Part shown: positions 22,237-31,462 of the stretch, in pieces
Numbering within the stretch: position 1 is the first letter of the stretch
Layout of the letters: each line of letters starts with the position of its first letter
Assembly (NCBI GenBank): GCA_963711675.1
Contig: CAVQFB010000016.1
Coordinates: forward strand, 1-64,000
Reading direction: 5' to 3'
Source: CAVQFB01 sp963711675
Lineage (GTDB): Bacteria; Acidobacteriota; Terriglobia; Terriglobales; Acidobacteriaceae
DNA: 64,000 nucleotides
The notes under the pieces: model-generated
Told to the model about the DNA's origin: nothing
The model's database searches: none
Seen by the model: only the letters and a program-made list of their open reading frames with translations
Program-made: the position numbers and the translations under genes

Positions 22237-23814
22237 TCACTCCCACTCGATCGTTCCTGGCGGCTTCGACGTGATGTCGTACACCACGCGGTTCACGCCT
22301 TTCACTTCATTCACGATTCGGCTGGAAATCGTCTTCAGGACTTCATACGGCAGTGGCACCCAGTCGGCAGTCATGCCATCTTCAGAATGCACGGCCCGCA
22401 CCGTACACGTGTAAGCGTAAGTCCGCTGATCCCCCATCACGCCCACCGACATAACCGGCAAGAGCACCGCGAAGGATTGCCAGATCTTCGTATAAAGACC
22501 AGCTTTCCGGATTTCCGTTACCACGATCTCATCGCATTCGCGCAGGATTGCCAGCCGCTCCGGCGTGACTTCGCCAAGAATTCGTACCGCGAGGCCCGGA
22601 CCCGGGAAAGGCTGCCGCTGCAAGAGCTCCTCCGGCATGCCCAAGTCGCGGCCGATCTTGCGGACTTCATCCTTAAACAAATCCTTTAAGGGTTCGATGA
22701 GCTTGAGTTTCATATTCTCGGGCAGGCCGCCGACGTTGTGGTGGGTCTTGATGGTCTGCGACGGCCCGCGCACGGAGCGTGATTCGATCACGTCAGGGTA
22801 GAGAGTTCCCTGGACCAGCCACTGCACCTCGCCTTCCGCTTTTTCGATCCGGTTGGCTTCCTCGTCGAACACTGCAATGAACTCGTTGCCGATGATCTTT
22901 CGTTTTGTCTCAGGATCGGTTACGCCGGCGAGCTTGGTCAGGAAGCGCTCTGTTGCGTCCACCGCGTCGAGGTGGAGCCCGAGTTTGTCGCGCAGGGTTT
23001 GCTGGACCTTCTCGAACTCATTCTTGCGAAGCACGCCGTTATTCACGAAGATGCAGGTGAGGCGGGACTTGCCATCTGGTCCCCGCATGGCGCGGTCGAC
23101 CAGGGTTGCCGCCACAGACGAATCGACGCCACCAGATAAAGCGCAGATGGCACGGCCGTCTCCGACCGTCTGTTTCACACTAGCCACGGTTTCATCGATG
23201 AACCGTTGCGCGGTCCAGGTGGGTTTCGCGCCGCAAATATTCAGCGCGAAATTTCGCAGGATATCAGTCCCTAGTGGCGTGTGATGAACTTCGGGATGGA
23301 ACTGCACCGCCCACATCTTCTTTTGCGGATTCTCGATTGCCGCCACGGCGTTGGGCGATGTCGCAGTCAGATGAAAACCGGGCGGTAACTCTTCTGCTTC
23401 GTCGCCATGCGACATCCAAACCGCCAGCACCTTCGGCAACCCTGCAAACAGATCCGACTCGGCGATTTTTTCGACCTTGGCATGACCGTACTCGCGCTTC
23501 TCCGCCGGTCGCACTTTGCCGCCCAGCGCATACACCATGTACTGCAGCCCGTAACAGATGCCGAGGATCGGCAGGCCCAGGCTGAACACGCGCTGATCGG
23601 CTACAGGAGCATCCTTGTCATAAACGGAGGACGGTCCGCCCGACAAAATGATCCCGACTGGCGAGTAGCTGCGAATTTCGTCCAGCGATGCGTTGCAGGG
23701 AAGAACTACCGAGAAGACATTCTGTTCGCGGATGCGGCGCGCAATCAGCTGCGAATATTGCGCCCCGAAGTCGAGGACGACAATTGATTGGGTTTCCACG
23801 GATGAGTTTCTCAA
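22237..23814 (-). CDS. guaA: GMP synthase (glutamine-hydrolysing)
   Basis: Converts XMP to GMP with glutamine and ATP. The class I glutamine amidotransferase domain has the nucleophile in LGICYGLQYM and the His-Glu pair in VQFHPEVHHT. The ATP-pyrophosphatase domain has the P-loop SGGVDSSVAATLVD. The C-terminal dimerisation domain ends PPGTIEWE, as in almost all GuaA. The start at 23814 is TTG; a GTG at 23799 (giving METQSIVVLDFG) is equally good and leaves a more usual N-terminus. Confidence 0.96.
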   Translation of the reverse strand: MRNSSVETQSIVVLDFGAQYSQLIARRIREQNVFSVVLPCNASLDEIRSYSPVGIILSGGPSSVYDKDAPVADQRVFSLGLPILGICYGLQYMVYALGGKVRPAEKREYGHAKVEKIAESDLFAGLPKVLAVWMSHGDEAEELPPGFHLTATSPNAVAAIENPQKKMWAVQFHPEVHHTPLGTDILRNFALNICGAKPTWTAQRFIDETVASVKQTVGDGRAICALSGGVDSSVAATLVDRAMRGPDGKSRLTCIFVNNGVLRKNEFEKVQQTLRDKLGLHLDAVDATERFLTKLAGVTDPETKRKIIGNEFIAVFDEEANRIEKAEGEVQWLVQGTLYPDVIESRSVRGPSQTIKTHHNVGGLPENMKLKLIEPLKDLFKDEVRKIGRDLGMPEELLQRQPFPGPGLAVRILGEVTPERLAILRECDEIVVTEIRKAGLYTKIWQSFAVLLPVMSVGVMGDQRTYAYTCTVRAVHSEDGMTADWVPLPYEVLKTISSRIVNEVKGVNRVVYDITSKPPGTIEWE

Positions 23815-23911
23815 AACGGCAGGCTAGTGTAAAGAAAAACGGCAGCGAGTACCTAGTTCCCAGTACCGGGTACTGACCTTCACCATGTCATTCGTAAAAC
23901 GAGGCACGTGG

Positions 23912-24691
23912 CTATTTTGCTGTTTGCAGAATCTTCTTCGAGATCGCCGTCACCATCTTCCTCGGCGCAAAGCGTACGGACTCCGCCACCAGCCAGTTCC
24001 GCATTCCTGAGATCACCAGCGTCTTACCGGCCATCAAGCCGATGTAGCCGTCGAGCGCGACCTCTTTGGCGCTCATCGGTTTGACCGCCTTGAACAGAAT
24101 CGAATTCCCGTTGCCCGCGCGTCCCGCAAACCCCGTATCGGTTGCACCGGGACAGAGGCATGTCACCGTGATGCTTTTGCCTTTCAACTCTTCCGCGATG
24201 CCTTCGGAGAACAGGATCACGTAACTCTTGGTGGCGTAATACACGGCCATCATCGGACCCGCTTGAAAACCTGCAGTTGACGCCACATTGAGGATCTTAC
24301 CCGTGCGATGTTCAAGCATTGGTTGAAGAAAAAGCTTAGTCAGGACAGTGAGCGCGGTGACGTTCAGCTGGATCATCCCGATGTCTTCGGCCAGAGGAAG
24401 CTGGGCAAATTCGCCGAGCAAGCCGTAGCCCGCGTTATTGACCAGAACATCGACGTGGATACCGCTGCGCTGAACGTCGTCGAACACCGATTGCGGCGCG
24501 TTGGGCAGGGTTAGGTCGATGGGAATCGTTTTCACCGACACGCCGAATTCCTTTTGCAACTCTTGCGCAAATTCCGCCAACTTCGGGCCGCTGCGCGCGA
24601 CGAGCACCAGGTCGTACTTGTCCTTCGCAAACAGTTTCGCCAGTTCGTATCCGATGCCGCCGGAGGCGCCGGTAATGAGAGCAGTGCTCAT
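23912..24691 (-). CDS. Short-chain dehydrogenase/reductase (SDR)
   Basis: Classical SDR with cofactor motif TGASGGIGYELAK, structural motif NNAGYG, and the catalytic YxxxK as YYATKSY, preceded by a Ser in the NVASTAGF segment. The product is about 259 residues. ATG 24691 is favoured because GAGG lies about 10 nt upstream; a TTG at 24697 adds only two residues. The C-terminal part (ISGMRNWLVAESVRFAPRKMV) resembles the DltE/YqjQ-like subgroup. The substrate cannot be read from sequence. Confidence 0.88.
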   Translation of the reverse strand: MSTALITGASGGIGYELAKLFAKDKYDLVLVARSGPKLAEFAQELQKEFGVSVKTIPIDLTLPNAPQSVFDDVQRSGIHVDVLVNNAGYGLLGEFAQLPLAEDIGMIQLNVTALTVLTKLFLQPMLEHRTGKILNVASTAGFQAGPMMAVYYATKSYVILFSEGIAEELKGKSITVTCLCPGATDTGFAGRAGNGNSILFKAVKPMSAKEVALDGYIGLMAGKTLVISGMRNWLVAESVRFAPRKMVTAISKKILQTAK

Positions 24692-24803
24692 TTGCAAAAC
24701 CTCGAAATGTTGGATGATCCCCGGCCCGTCCTTGGCTCAAATGACAACGGGCTCCGACCCCCAATGGTCGGCCGGAAACTCGAATGCCGCCAGCAAGCAA
24801 AAA

Positions 24804-24823
24804 GGCGGGTCCGAAGACCCGCC
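24804..24823 (-). terminator. Intrinsic terminator with UUCG loop downstream of lacD
   Basis: On the minus strand GGCGGGTC-TTCG-GACCCGCC is followed by TTTTTGC. The 8-bp stem with a UUCG tetraloop is a very stable form and lies between lacD and the SDR gene. Confidence 0.8.
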
Positions 24824-24859
24824 CCTGAGACCCAACGAAAGAGTGAACTTTTTCGCATT

Positions 24860-24946
24860 GTCATCCCGAGCGTAGCGAGGGATCTGCACTTCTTGACACT
24901 CAACAACTGCAGATTCCTCGCGCCAAAAGCGGGCGCTCGGAATGAC
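24860..24946. repeat. Dispersed hairpin repeat, two units head to head
   Basis: One unit reads GTCATCCCGAG...GGATCTGC on the plus strand at 24860-24887. A second reads in the opposite sense at 24909-24946 (plus-strand text GCAGATTCC to GGAATGAC) with an internal GCGCC/GGCGC stem. Together they form an imperfect 87-bp palindrome between lacD and its terminator. Confidence 0.65.
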
Positions 24947-24956
24947 AACACTTGGT

Positions 24957-25964
24957 TTAGGCGCCAACCAATGCCGGCTCGACGTCATAAATCGAGTGCC
25001 ACGATGTCGCAGCCTTCAGCCTGTCGTTGACGTTGTTGATGTTCTTCACGCCCTCCGACTGCAGCCACTTGCGGAAAGCCTCGGCGCCCTGCTTGGCGTA
25101 GACCGGAATACCTTCCTTCCAGGTAGCACGGCCACATAGAACGCCATTGAACTTCACGCCCGATTCGCCCGCCAGTTCCAGCGCCTCGGTGAACTCCGCA
25201 TTGCTCACACCCGCCGACAGGTAAATGAAAGGCTTGGTGGCAACATTCGCAGCCTTGTGGAAGAGGTCGATGGCTTCCTTCTTCGTGTACGCCGTCTGCC
25301 CGCCGTACACTTTCGCGCCTTCCACGAACTTCATGTTGACCGGCACTTCCACCTTGAGCACATCCACGCCGTACCGCGGCTTGCTGAACTCCCTCATGCT
25401 TTCGATCACGATCTGCGGCTTCTTTTTGGCGTAGTCGTAGCCCTTCTCGTCGGCGCCCTCTTCGTATCCGACGAATTCCAGGAAGTACGGAATGTCGTTG
25501 GCCCGGCACTCGTCGCCGATGCGCTCCACCCAGGCATGTTTCTTGTCGTTCACATCCTTGGGATCGAACGGCGTGTAGTAAAGCAGGATCTTCACGCAGT
25601 CGGCGCCCGCTTCTTTCAGGCGGCGGGCCGACCAGTGGTCGAGCAGGTCGCCCAGGCGGCCGGGGCCAGTCTTGTCGTAACCTGTCTTTTCGTAAGCCAG
25701 CAACAGGCCCGCGTTCTTGGCGCGCCGCTTCGACGCGGGTAGGCCCCACTCGGGGTCGAGCAGGATCGCGCTGGCATGCGGGGTGAGAACTTCGGTTACC
25801 AGCGACTTGAATTCTTCCATATTGGCATCGGTCACGTCGCTGCCTTTTTCTTTACCAAGAGACTTCTTCAGAGAGCCGCGCTGGTCCATGGCAGCGGCCG
25901 CAATGATGCCACGGTCGTTCGAAACCGCCTTCAGGCCCGCGAGTTTTCCAGGGGTAAGTTTCAT
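24957..25964 (-). CDS. lacD: Tagatose 1,6-diphosphate aldolase family protein
   Basis: TIM-barrel class I aldolase that splits tagatose 1,6-bisphosphate (and often fructose 1,6-bisphosphate) to triose phosphates. Family text includes AMDQRGSLKKSLG near residue 26, ILLDPEWGLPA, KILLYYTPFD (candidate Schiff-base Lys region), DVLKVEVPVNMKFVEG, and the phosphate loop YLSAGVSNAEF. Length 335 is typical. GGAGGAATTT precedes the ATG. No tagatose pathway genes are nearby, so it may simply serve as a glycolytic aldolase. Confidence 0.92.
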   Translation of the reverse strand: MKLTPGKLAGLKAVSNDRGIIAAAAMDQRGSLKKSLGKEKGSDVTDANMEEFKSLVTEVLTPHASAILLDPEWGLPASKRRAKNAGLLLAYEKTGYDKTGPGRLGDLLDHWSARRLKEAGADCVKILLYYTPFDPKDVNDKKHAWVERIGDECRANDIPYFLEFVGYEEGADEKGYDYAKKKPQIVIESMREFSKPRYGVDVLKVEVPVNMKFVEGAKVYGGQTAYTKKEAIDLFHKAANVATKPFIYLSAGVSNAEFTEALELAGESGVKFNGVLCGRATWKEGIPVYAKQGAEAFRKWLQSEGVKNINNVNDRLKAATSWHSIYDVEPALVGA

Positions 25965-26248
25965 AAATTCCTCCGATGATTGCGCAGAATGCGATAACAG
26001 CTGTCGTCCGGAGATTGGGATTGGGACGGCTAATCATTGTAATACGCCCGAAGCGGGAAAGCAGTGGTTAAGCGGAAAGTGCGGGTATCGGCGCATTGTG
26101 GGGAATAACTCACGCGCCGGCGGTTCCACGAACCCTTCGTCATCACCTGTGTGTTCTTGACCTTTCCACGGAACGGGAGCAGAATCCGCTCTGTTTGTGA
26201 ACTTGTGCCAATTGTCTCAGAGGTGATTGACGAAAAAGGAGGCGGTTC

Positions 26249-26716
26249 ATGCCAGTGAAACAGGGAGATCTCAAACTCCTCGAGCATCCCGTGTCCAAGG
26301 AACTGCTGCAATCGAAGATCCCGGCCCGGCTGGCGTATGTCTGGACCGATGGAACACCAAGAGTCGTTCCCATCTGGTTCCATTGGGATGGGAAGGAGTT
26401 CGTGCTCGCCAGTCCACCCGAGGCGCCGAAACTCAAAGCGCTCGCGCGGAATCCAAAGGTAGCGCTCACGATCGACGACAACAACTTTCCTCACAAGGTC
26501 CTGCTCGTTCGCGGAACCGCACACTTGACCACGGTAGATGGGGTGGTGCCGGAGTATGCGGCCGCCGCAGAACGCTACTTCGGCCGTGAACAGGCACAAG
26601 GCTGGGTCAGCCAACTTCGCGCGATCACGCCCACGATGGTTCGCATCGCCATTGCGCCAGAATGGGTAGGCGTGCTGGATTTCCAGACTCGCTTTCCCAG
26701 CGCGATTTCGAAATGA
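26249..26716 (+). CDS. Pyridoxamine 5'-phosphate oxidase-like FMN-binding protein
   Basis: Split-barrel flavin-binding fold of 155 residues. Seen: PARLAYVWTDGTPRVVPIWFHWDG, LKALARNPKVALTIDDNNFP and LLVRGTAHLTTVDG, a pattern shared by F420/FMN-dependent PNPOx-like proteins. AGGAGGCGG lies 5 nt before the ATG. True pyridoxal synthesis is unlikely, as the long C-terminal PNPOx domain is missing. Confidence 0.82.
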   Translation: MPVKQGDLKLLEHPVSKELLQSKIPARLAYVWTDGTPRVVPIWFHWDGKEFVLASPPEAPKLKALARNPKVALTIDDNNFPHKVLLVRGTAHLTTVDGVVPEYAAAAERYFGREQAQGWVSQLRAITPTMVRIAIAPEWVGVLDFQTRFPSAISK

Positions 26717-26785
26717 ACGCGGGCGTTCCAATCCCTGACTCGGAACTCATGAGGATAGCTGCTGGGAGGGAAGAAGAAATCTGTC

Positions 26786-27523
26786 TTACTGCCTCAACGT
26801 CAGGGTGCTCAATACCGCCTGCTGCTTGGCGATCAGCGCCTGCACTCCCTGCTTTGCCAGTGCAATCATCTTAGAAAGCTGATTTTCGTCATAAACCTGG
26901 TGCTCGGCGGTGGCCTGCACTTCGACGAACTTGTGGCCTGCCGTCATGACGAAGTTCATATCCACGTCGGCACGCGAGTCCTCTTCGTAGTTGAGGTCCA
27001 GCAGGATTTCGCCGTCCACGATCCCCACACTTACCGCTCCGACAAAATCTCTTAGGGGGACGGACGTTAGCGTGCCCGCCTCCACCAACTTTTCCAGCGC
27101 GATTCCCAGCGCGACAAATGCGCCGGTGATAGACGCTGTCCGTGTACCCCCATCGGCCTGGATGACATCGCAGTCGAGCCAGACTGTGCGCTCCCCGAGG
27201 CGTCCCAGATCCGTCACCGCACGCAACGAGCGTCCGATCAGACGCTGGATCTCATGCGTACGGCCGCTGGCCCGGCCCTTGGTGACTTCCCGCGGCGTGC
27301 GGGTCAGCGTCGAACGCGGCAGCATGCCGTATTCGCTGCTGATCCATCCTTTGCCGGAGTTCCGCAGGAAAGGCGGCACGGTTTCTTCGACCGACGCTGT
27401 ACACAGAACCCGGGTATTGCCGACTTCGATCAGCACCGAGCCCTCCGCTGTAGAGACGAAATCGGGAATAAGTTTCACCGGACGCAACTGGTCGGGCGTG
27501 CGGTTGTCGCTGCGGAAGATCAT
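26786..27523 (-). CDS. rph: Ribonuclease PH
   Basis: Phosphate-dependent 3'-5' exonuclease trimming tRNA 3' ends. Text is strongly conserved: GNTRVLCTASVEE, GWISSEYGMLPRST, RASGRTHEIQRLIGRSLRA, LDCDVIQADGGTRTASITG and LDLNYEEDSRADVDMNFV (phosphate and metal site residues). Length 245 is normal. It follows the GerMN gene on the same strand; gerM-rph adjacency is also found in Bacillus subtilis. A 403-bp gap carrying repeats separates the two here. Confidence 0.96.
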   Translation of the reverse strand: MIFRSDNRTPDQLRPVKLIPDFVSTAEGSVLIEVGNTRVLCTASVEETVPPFLRNSGKGWISSEYGMLPRSTLTRTPREVTKGRASGRTHEIQRLIGRSLRAVTDLGRLGERTVWLDCDVIQADGGTRTASITGAFVALGIALEKLVEAGTLTSVPLRDFVGAVSVGIVDGEILLDLNYEEDSRADVDMNFVMTAGHKFVEVQATAEHQVYDENQLSKMIALAKQGVQALIAKQQAVLSTLTLRQ

Positions 27524-27610
27524 AGGCGGCGATTGTACCAGCGAAGCACGACGACAGTCGCCGGTCCGCGATCTCGGCGTGGTGCCCTAATCTAATTGTT
27601 ACTCACAGCT

Positions 27611-27889
27611 GTCATCTTGAGCGAAACGGCAGAATGCGCGTGCGCATCCTGTCGTGCAGTCGAAAGATCCCTTGCTTGCCGATTCTCTTCACCGCCCCGT
27701 GGAGGAGTTCCGTTCACGAACATCGCGTGAAAGGAGTGGTGCAAAGAACTCCCTGCCAAGTCCTTGTGAAAGCAGCCAGACATGGGGTCCCCATTCGACT
27801 CTCGTCGCGGTACTCGGATTCGCTCAAGGCAGGCCTTCAACTTCGAAGAATCGTTCGCAAACGAACGATTTTGCTTCGCTCAGGATGAC
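27611..27889. repeat. Dispersed hairpin repeat, two inverted units flanking a 403-bp gap
   Basis: The left unit starts GTCATCTTGAGCG at 27611 (plus) and carries a near-perfect 14-bp hairpin at 27626-27655. The right unit is inverted, ending CGCTCAGGATGAC at 27889, with a perfect 9-bp stem AATCGTTCG/CGAACGATT at 27849-27870. They frame the region between rph and the GerMN gene (27524-27926), in which I see no gene. Confidence 0.65.
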
Positions 27890-27926
27890 AACAAGGAGAG
27901 AGGGTGAGGATGTTGCACGCAGCGGG

Positions 27927-28526
27927 CTATTGTCCCGCTTGCATTTGCTCCGCCATGTGGGCGACGGAGGATACATCGTAGAAGTCCGACAGGTCGGCGT
28001 GGCCGGCGAGCGTGTCTCGCTGCTTGCCTTCGACGAGGATCTTCACACGGTTTATACCGCCGAGGTTCGATGCCAGGCTCTCGATGAGCGACGCCACGGT
28101 CAGTTCCTCCACGAGGATCCCGGAGCGATGGCCGTCTGCGAAGGCTCCATTGGTGTCGATAATCGCTGTGCCCGGCTCAAGCAGGTAGACGTTTCTCACT
28201 TCGGCGCCCGGCGGTAGTGCGTGCGATGTGGACTTGCCCAGGTAAAGGTTCACCAGCGCGCGAAGAAGCTCCTCGGCTCTTTGCTGGCGGCCGCTGGGGA
28301 GAGGAATTCGAACTGCCTGCGGACGCAGCATCCCCGCCGCATCGTCGGCCACGTAGAGGGTGACTTCTTCGGTGGCACCCACCGCTGGCGGCGCAACCGG
28401 ACGCGAGTCTACGGCCGCGAGCGGCATGGCGATCACGCGGCTTCGCATGCGGAGCATGTAGATACCGATGCCCAGCACTACGAGCAGCATGAACACGACG
28501 CTGAAGATAAGATTTCTCGGGATCAT
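27927..28526 (-). CDS. GerMN-domain membrane-anchored protein
   Basis: An N-terminal membrane anchor (NLIFSVVFMLLVVLGIGIYML) is followed by a spacer and a GerMN domain: EEVTLYVADDAAG, LLRALVNLYLG, PPGAEVRNVYLLEPGTAIID and SLIESLASNLGGINRVKILVEG. Outside spore formers the domain is found in envelope proteins linked to peptidoglycan. Its start overlaps the stop of the amidase gene (ATGA), so the two are translationally coupled, supporting a shared cell-wall role. Confidence 0.85.
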   Translation of the reverse strand: MIPRNLIFSVVFMLLVVLGIGIYMLRMRSRVIAMPLAAVDSRPVAPPAVGATEEVTLYVADDAAGMLRPQAVRIPLPSGRQQRAEELLRALVNLYLGKSTSHALPPGAEVRNVYLLEPGTAIIDTNGAFADGHRSGILVEELTVASLIESLASNLGGINRVKILVEGKQRDTLAGHADLSDFYDVSSVAHMAEQMQAGQ

Positions 28527-29968
28527 CGCTTCACATCCAGCCGGTCTCGCAGTTGCACTACACCATTTGCCACCGCCCCAGCGACGAGCTGCTCATAGGC
28601 GGGTGAGGCCAGTTCCAGCGTGTCTTTGCCGGGCGGGGCGAGCTCCACCGCAACTGCCGGCGCCACGATGTTGTTGAGCGGCCGCAAGGGTGCTTCCAGG
28701 GTTCTGGTTGCCACCTGTCTTTGTCGTAGCTCCCCTGCGACCGAGGTCACCACGGCTTGACTTAACGCGAGAGAGACTGCTTGTGCCGTATCCCACGGAA
28801 GGAATGGTGTGTGATTTTCGATACGAGCCGGGAGAGTCGCGGTATAGAGACGAACCCCATTTCCTTGGCTGGAAGCGTGAACGCAGATGTAAATCGCCGG
28901 AGTCGCGACGTTCGTCAACGCCGCGCGCTGGTCGAGACCCATAGTGGCGTCCGAATCCCGCAGCATGACGACGGTTATGCCTCGGTTCTCGAGTTCCTGG
29001 CGCAGCCTCCGAGCGACTGCCAGGGTCACGTCCTTCTCGGGCAGTTGATCGGTCAGCGCCGCGCCGCGTTCGTCGCCCCCGTGACTGGCATCAACGATAG
29101 CGAGCAGACGGTGCACCGGAACCGGGGCAGCAGCGACTGAAGGAGCTATTTGTGGGGCGGCGCCCGCCGCCGGTGCAGGTGGGACCTGTGGTTGCGCAGG
29201 AGGAATGCTTGGAGGTTGTGTAGTCTGGGCGACCGGCTGCTGGGCTGGTACGGCTCCTGCCGCCGTAATCGTGATCGTCCTGCCATTGTTGCTGAAGCTG
29301 GCCATCAGGGGCAGTGCGCTGGTGACCGCAATCTCTGCCGCCCCGTTATTCTCCTGGTATGTGGCGCTGGGAATCGTTTTGTCCCCGAAATTGAGGGTCT
29401 GCCTGCCCGGTGGAACCAAGGGTTCCCGGTTGAAGACCATGTGCAGCTTTCCGGGTTCGGTGGAGATCGTGGGGTTGACCGGTGAGCTGAAATTGAGCAC
29501 CAGTTTCGGGGGGGCCGTTCTACTGAGTTCGGCGGTGAATTGCGTCGCGACGCTGCCGATGAACAGTCGGCGAGCCGTCTCATGAAATGTGACCGGGCCA
29601 CCCAGAAAGCGTGGTAACAGAGTGGTAAGTGCTGCCAACGGCACCAGCCCGCGCCCACTTTCGAGCCGGAAGCTTCCGGAGAGATCAAGTTCCTTGCCCC
29701 GGATCCGTGCCTGTGCTTTGCCGGGTGTAAACTCGCCTTCTACGTTTTCGTAACGGAGTTTCCAGTGGCCGCCATCCACGCGTGCGCTCACAGAACCAAG
29801 CGGCTCGAGGATTTCAAGCAGGCCCACATAATCGCGTCCTTCGCGTCCGAGCACAGGCAGAGAATAGTTGGCGGCGGTCGAATAAATGCTGATGCGCTTC
29901 TCGTCGGCGGAAGGAGCACTCGCCGAAAGCAGCAAAGCGAGCGCCAGCAGAGCGCTAATCCAACGCAT
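28523..29968 (-). CDS. N-acetylmuramoyl-L-alanine amidase with N-terminal AMIN-like region
   Basis: Periplasmic zinc amidase cutting the bond between MurNAc and the stem peptide. A signal peptide (LLALALLLSASAPSADE) comes first, then a beta-rich region resembling a copper-amine-oxidase N-like or AMIN domain (about 25-255), a Pro/Gln-rich linker (TTQPPSIPPAQPQVPPAP) and an Amidase_3 domain. Zinc ligands can be read as His in VDASHGGDE, Glu in LPEKDVTLA and His in YICVHASS, with the probable catalytic Glu in VAVELAPPG. It overlaps DUF1015 upstream and the GerMN gene downstream. Confidence 0.88.
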   Translation of the reverse strand: MRWISALLALALLLSASAPSADEKRISIYSTAANYSLPVLGREGRDYVGLLEILEPLGSVSARVDGGHWKLRYENVEGEFTPGKAQARIRGKELDLSGSFRLESGRGLVPLAALTTLLPRFLGGPVTFHETARRLFIGSVATQFTAELSRTAPPKLVLNFSSPVNPTISTEPGKLHMVFNREPLVPPGRQTLNFGDKTIPSATYQENNGAAEIAVTSALPLMASFSNNGRTITITAAGAVPAQQPVAQTTQPPSIPPAQPQVPPAPAAGAAPQIAPSVAAAPVPVHRLLAIVDASHGGDERGAALTDQLPEKDVTLAVARRLRQELENRGITVVMLRDSDATMGLDQRAALTNVATPAIYICVHASSQGNGVRLYTATLPARIENHTPFLPWDTAQAVSLALSQAVVTSVAGELRQRQVATRTLEAPLRPLNNIVAPAVAVELAPPGKDTLELASPAYEQLVAGAVANGVVQLRDRLDVKR

Positions 29969-31259
29969 AAACCGTAAGGCCGCTGAGCAGCTTGGGGTAG
30001 AAGTCGGTGGACTTCTGCGGCAGAACCTCCCCGGCGAAAGCGATGTCGCGAACCTGATCCATACGCGCCGGGTTCATCAGAAACGCCACGTTCGCTGCAC
30101 CGGTACGCACCCGTTCCAGCGACTCGCCGGCGTCGCGCAGATAGGAAAGGTTCTGCTGATTGCGAATGGATTCCTCCGAAAGTCCCAACACACCCTCCAG
30201 CAAACAACGGTGCAGCTGCACAACATCCAGCGACTGTTGTCTCAACGAGAGGCCATGAAGAATCTGCGAGCCGTTCGCCTTGGGAGTGTGCAACAAGAAC
30301 GCACGCTCTTTCGTGACTGCCAATAAGGCGGTGCCGGCATGGCTGGCGCGGTGCAGAATCTCCGTAGCTCGACCGGCGTCGACCGACGCGTCCACTCCCT
30401 CAATCTTGAAATAGGCGCTGGCATCTGCCTGAAAGCGGTCTGGCGAGAAAGAAGCCAAGCCATGTACCACACGATGCGTGGGGAGAATCAACAAGCCCGG
30501 GCTGTTCATGTTGATGAAAGTCATCATCACGAACTCGTGAGGAGCTTCTGCCCCTCCGTCGCCCGCTGTTTTCGCCGCTCGTAGCTCATTGCGATAGTTG
30601 ACCGCGGTCTCGTAACGGTGATGGCCATCGGCGATGATGAGCTTCTTGTCACGCATTCTCTCGCGTACGAGGTTAATCACCTGCGGGTCGGAAACCTTCC
30701 ATACCTGGTGCAGCACCTCATATTCATCGATGATCTCGATCATCGCGTGCGTGGCGGGCGCGAGCAAGGTGTCGATTTGCCCGTCGTCCTGGTAGACCAT
30801 AAAGAGCTGCTCGAGATGTGCACGGGTCGCGCGTAACAGATCCAGCCGATCAGCCTTGGGTTTGGTCAGGGTCTGCTCGTGCCGGAAGACCACGCCTGCG
30901 GAATAGTCCTCCACACGGCCCAAGGCGATGAACCCACGCCGCTCGAGCCCGGCAGTTCCCCCCGGCACTGCAAATCGCTGAGAATAGGTGTAGATCGAGG
31001 GCTCAGCGTCCTGGCGGAGGGTGCCCTGACGACGCCACTCCTGAAAATACCCAGCCGCCCGGCTGTACACGTTGCTCTTCGCGTCGTCGGAGGGCACTCG
31101 TTTGCCCAGAATGATCCGGACCAAATTGTGCGGACTCGCCTGGTAGTAGTGGTCCTGCATTTGCGGGGTGATCTTGTCGTAGGGCTGGGTTACTACGTCG
31201 GAAAGAGCGACACGAGTAGGGTCGTACCGCAGGGCGCGGAAGGGTGCAATGTGTGCCAT
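29955..31259 (-). CDS. DUF1015 family protein
   Basis: Family text starts at the chosen Met: MAHIAPFRALRYDP, then VVTQPYDKITPQMQ, and the most conserved block LIIADGHHRYETAVNYRNE near residue 215. The 434-residue length is typical. An ATG at 31274 is a second option; the open frame to 31418 is probably not translated. The biochemical role of DUF1015 is not known to me; its conserved His-His-Arg-Tyr block suggests an enzyme. It overlaps the amidase gene by 14 nt, so it belongs to the same transcript. Confidence 0.88.
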   Translation of the reverse strand: MAHIAPFRALRYDPTRVALSDVVTQPYDKITPQMQDHYYQASPHNLVRIILGKRVPSDDAKSNVYSRAAGYFQEWRRQGTLRQDAEPSIYTYSQRFAVPGGTAGLERRGFIALGRVEDYSAGVVFRHEQTLTKPKADRLDLLRATRAHLEQLFMVYQDDGQIDTLLAPATHAMIEIIDEYEVLHQVWKVSDPQVINLVRERMRDKKLIIADGHHRYETAVNYRNELRAAKTAGDGGAEAPHEFVMMTFINMNSPGLLILPTHRVVHGLASFSPDRFQADASAYFKIEGVDASVDAGRATEILHRASHAGTALLAVTKERAFLLHTPKANGSQILHGLSLRQQSLDVVQLHRCLLEGVLGLSEESIRNQQNLSYLRDAGESLERVRTGAANVAFLMNPARMDQVRDIAFAGEVLPQKSTDFYPKLLSGLTVYALD

Positions 31260-31462
31260 TGGAAGAACTTGCATTGTAACAAGACGGAAGGAACCGGTAA
31301 GCTCTCCGCCGCGGAAGATTTTCAAGAAGGGAAAAATTCTGCGCACTGATAAGTAAAACTGATGCGTCAGTGCAGGCATCGAAGAGTTGACAAAATGCTG
31401 ACAAAAAGGTCGGAACACCGCGAAATGGCTGTGGTAGTATCAGCCTCAAAGAGGTAATTTTT

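Noticed and set aside
31387..31440. TTGACA and TAGTAT as a promoter of the VWA genes
   Set aside because: The two hexamers are 42 bp apart, and no good -10 lies 16-18 bp from the TTGACA.
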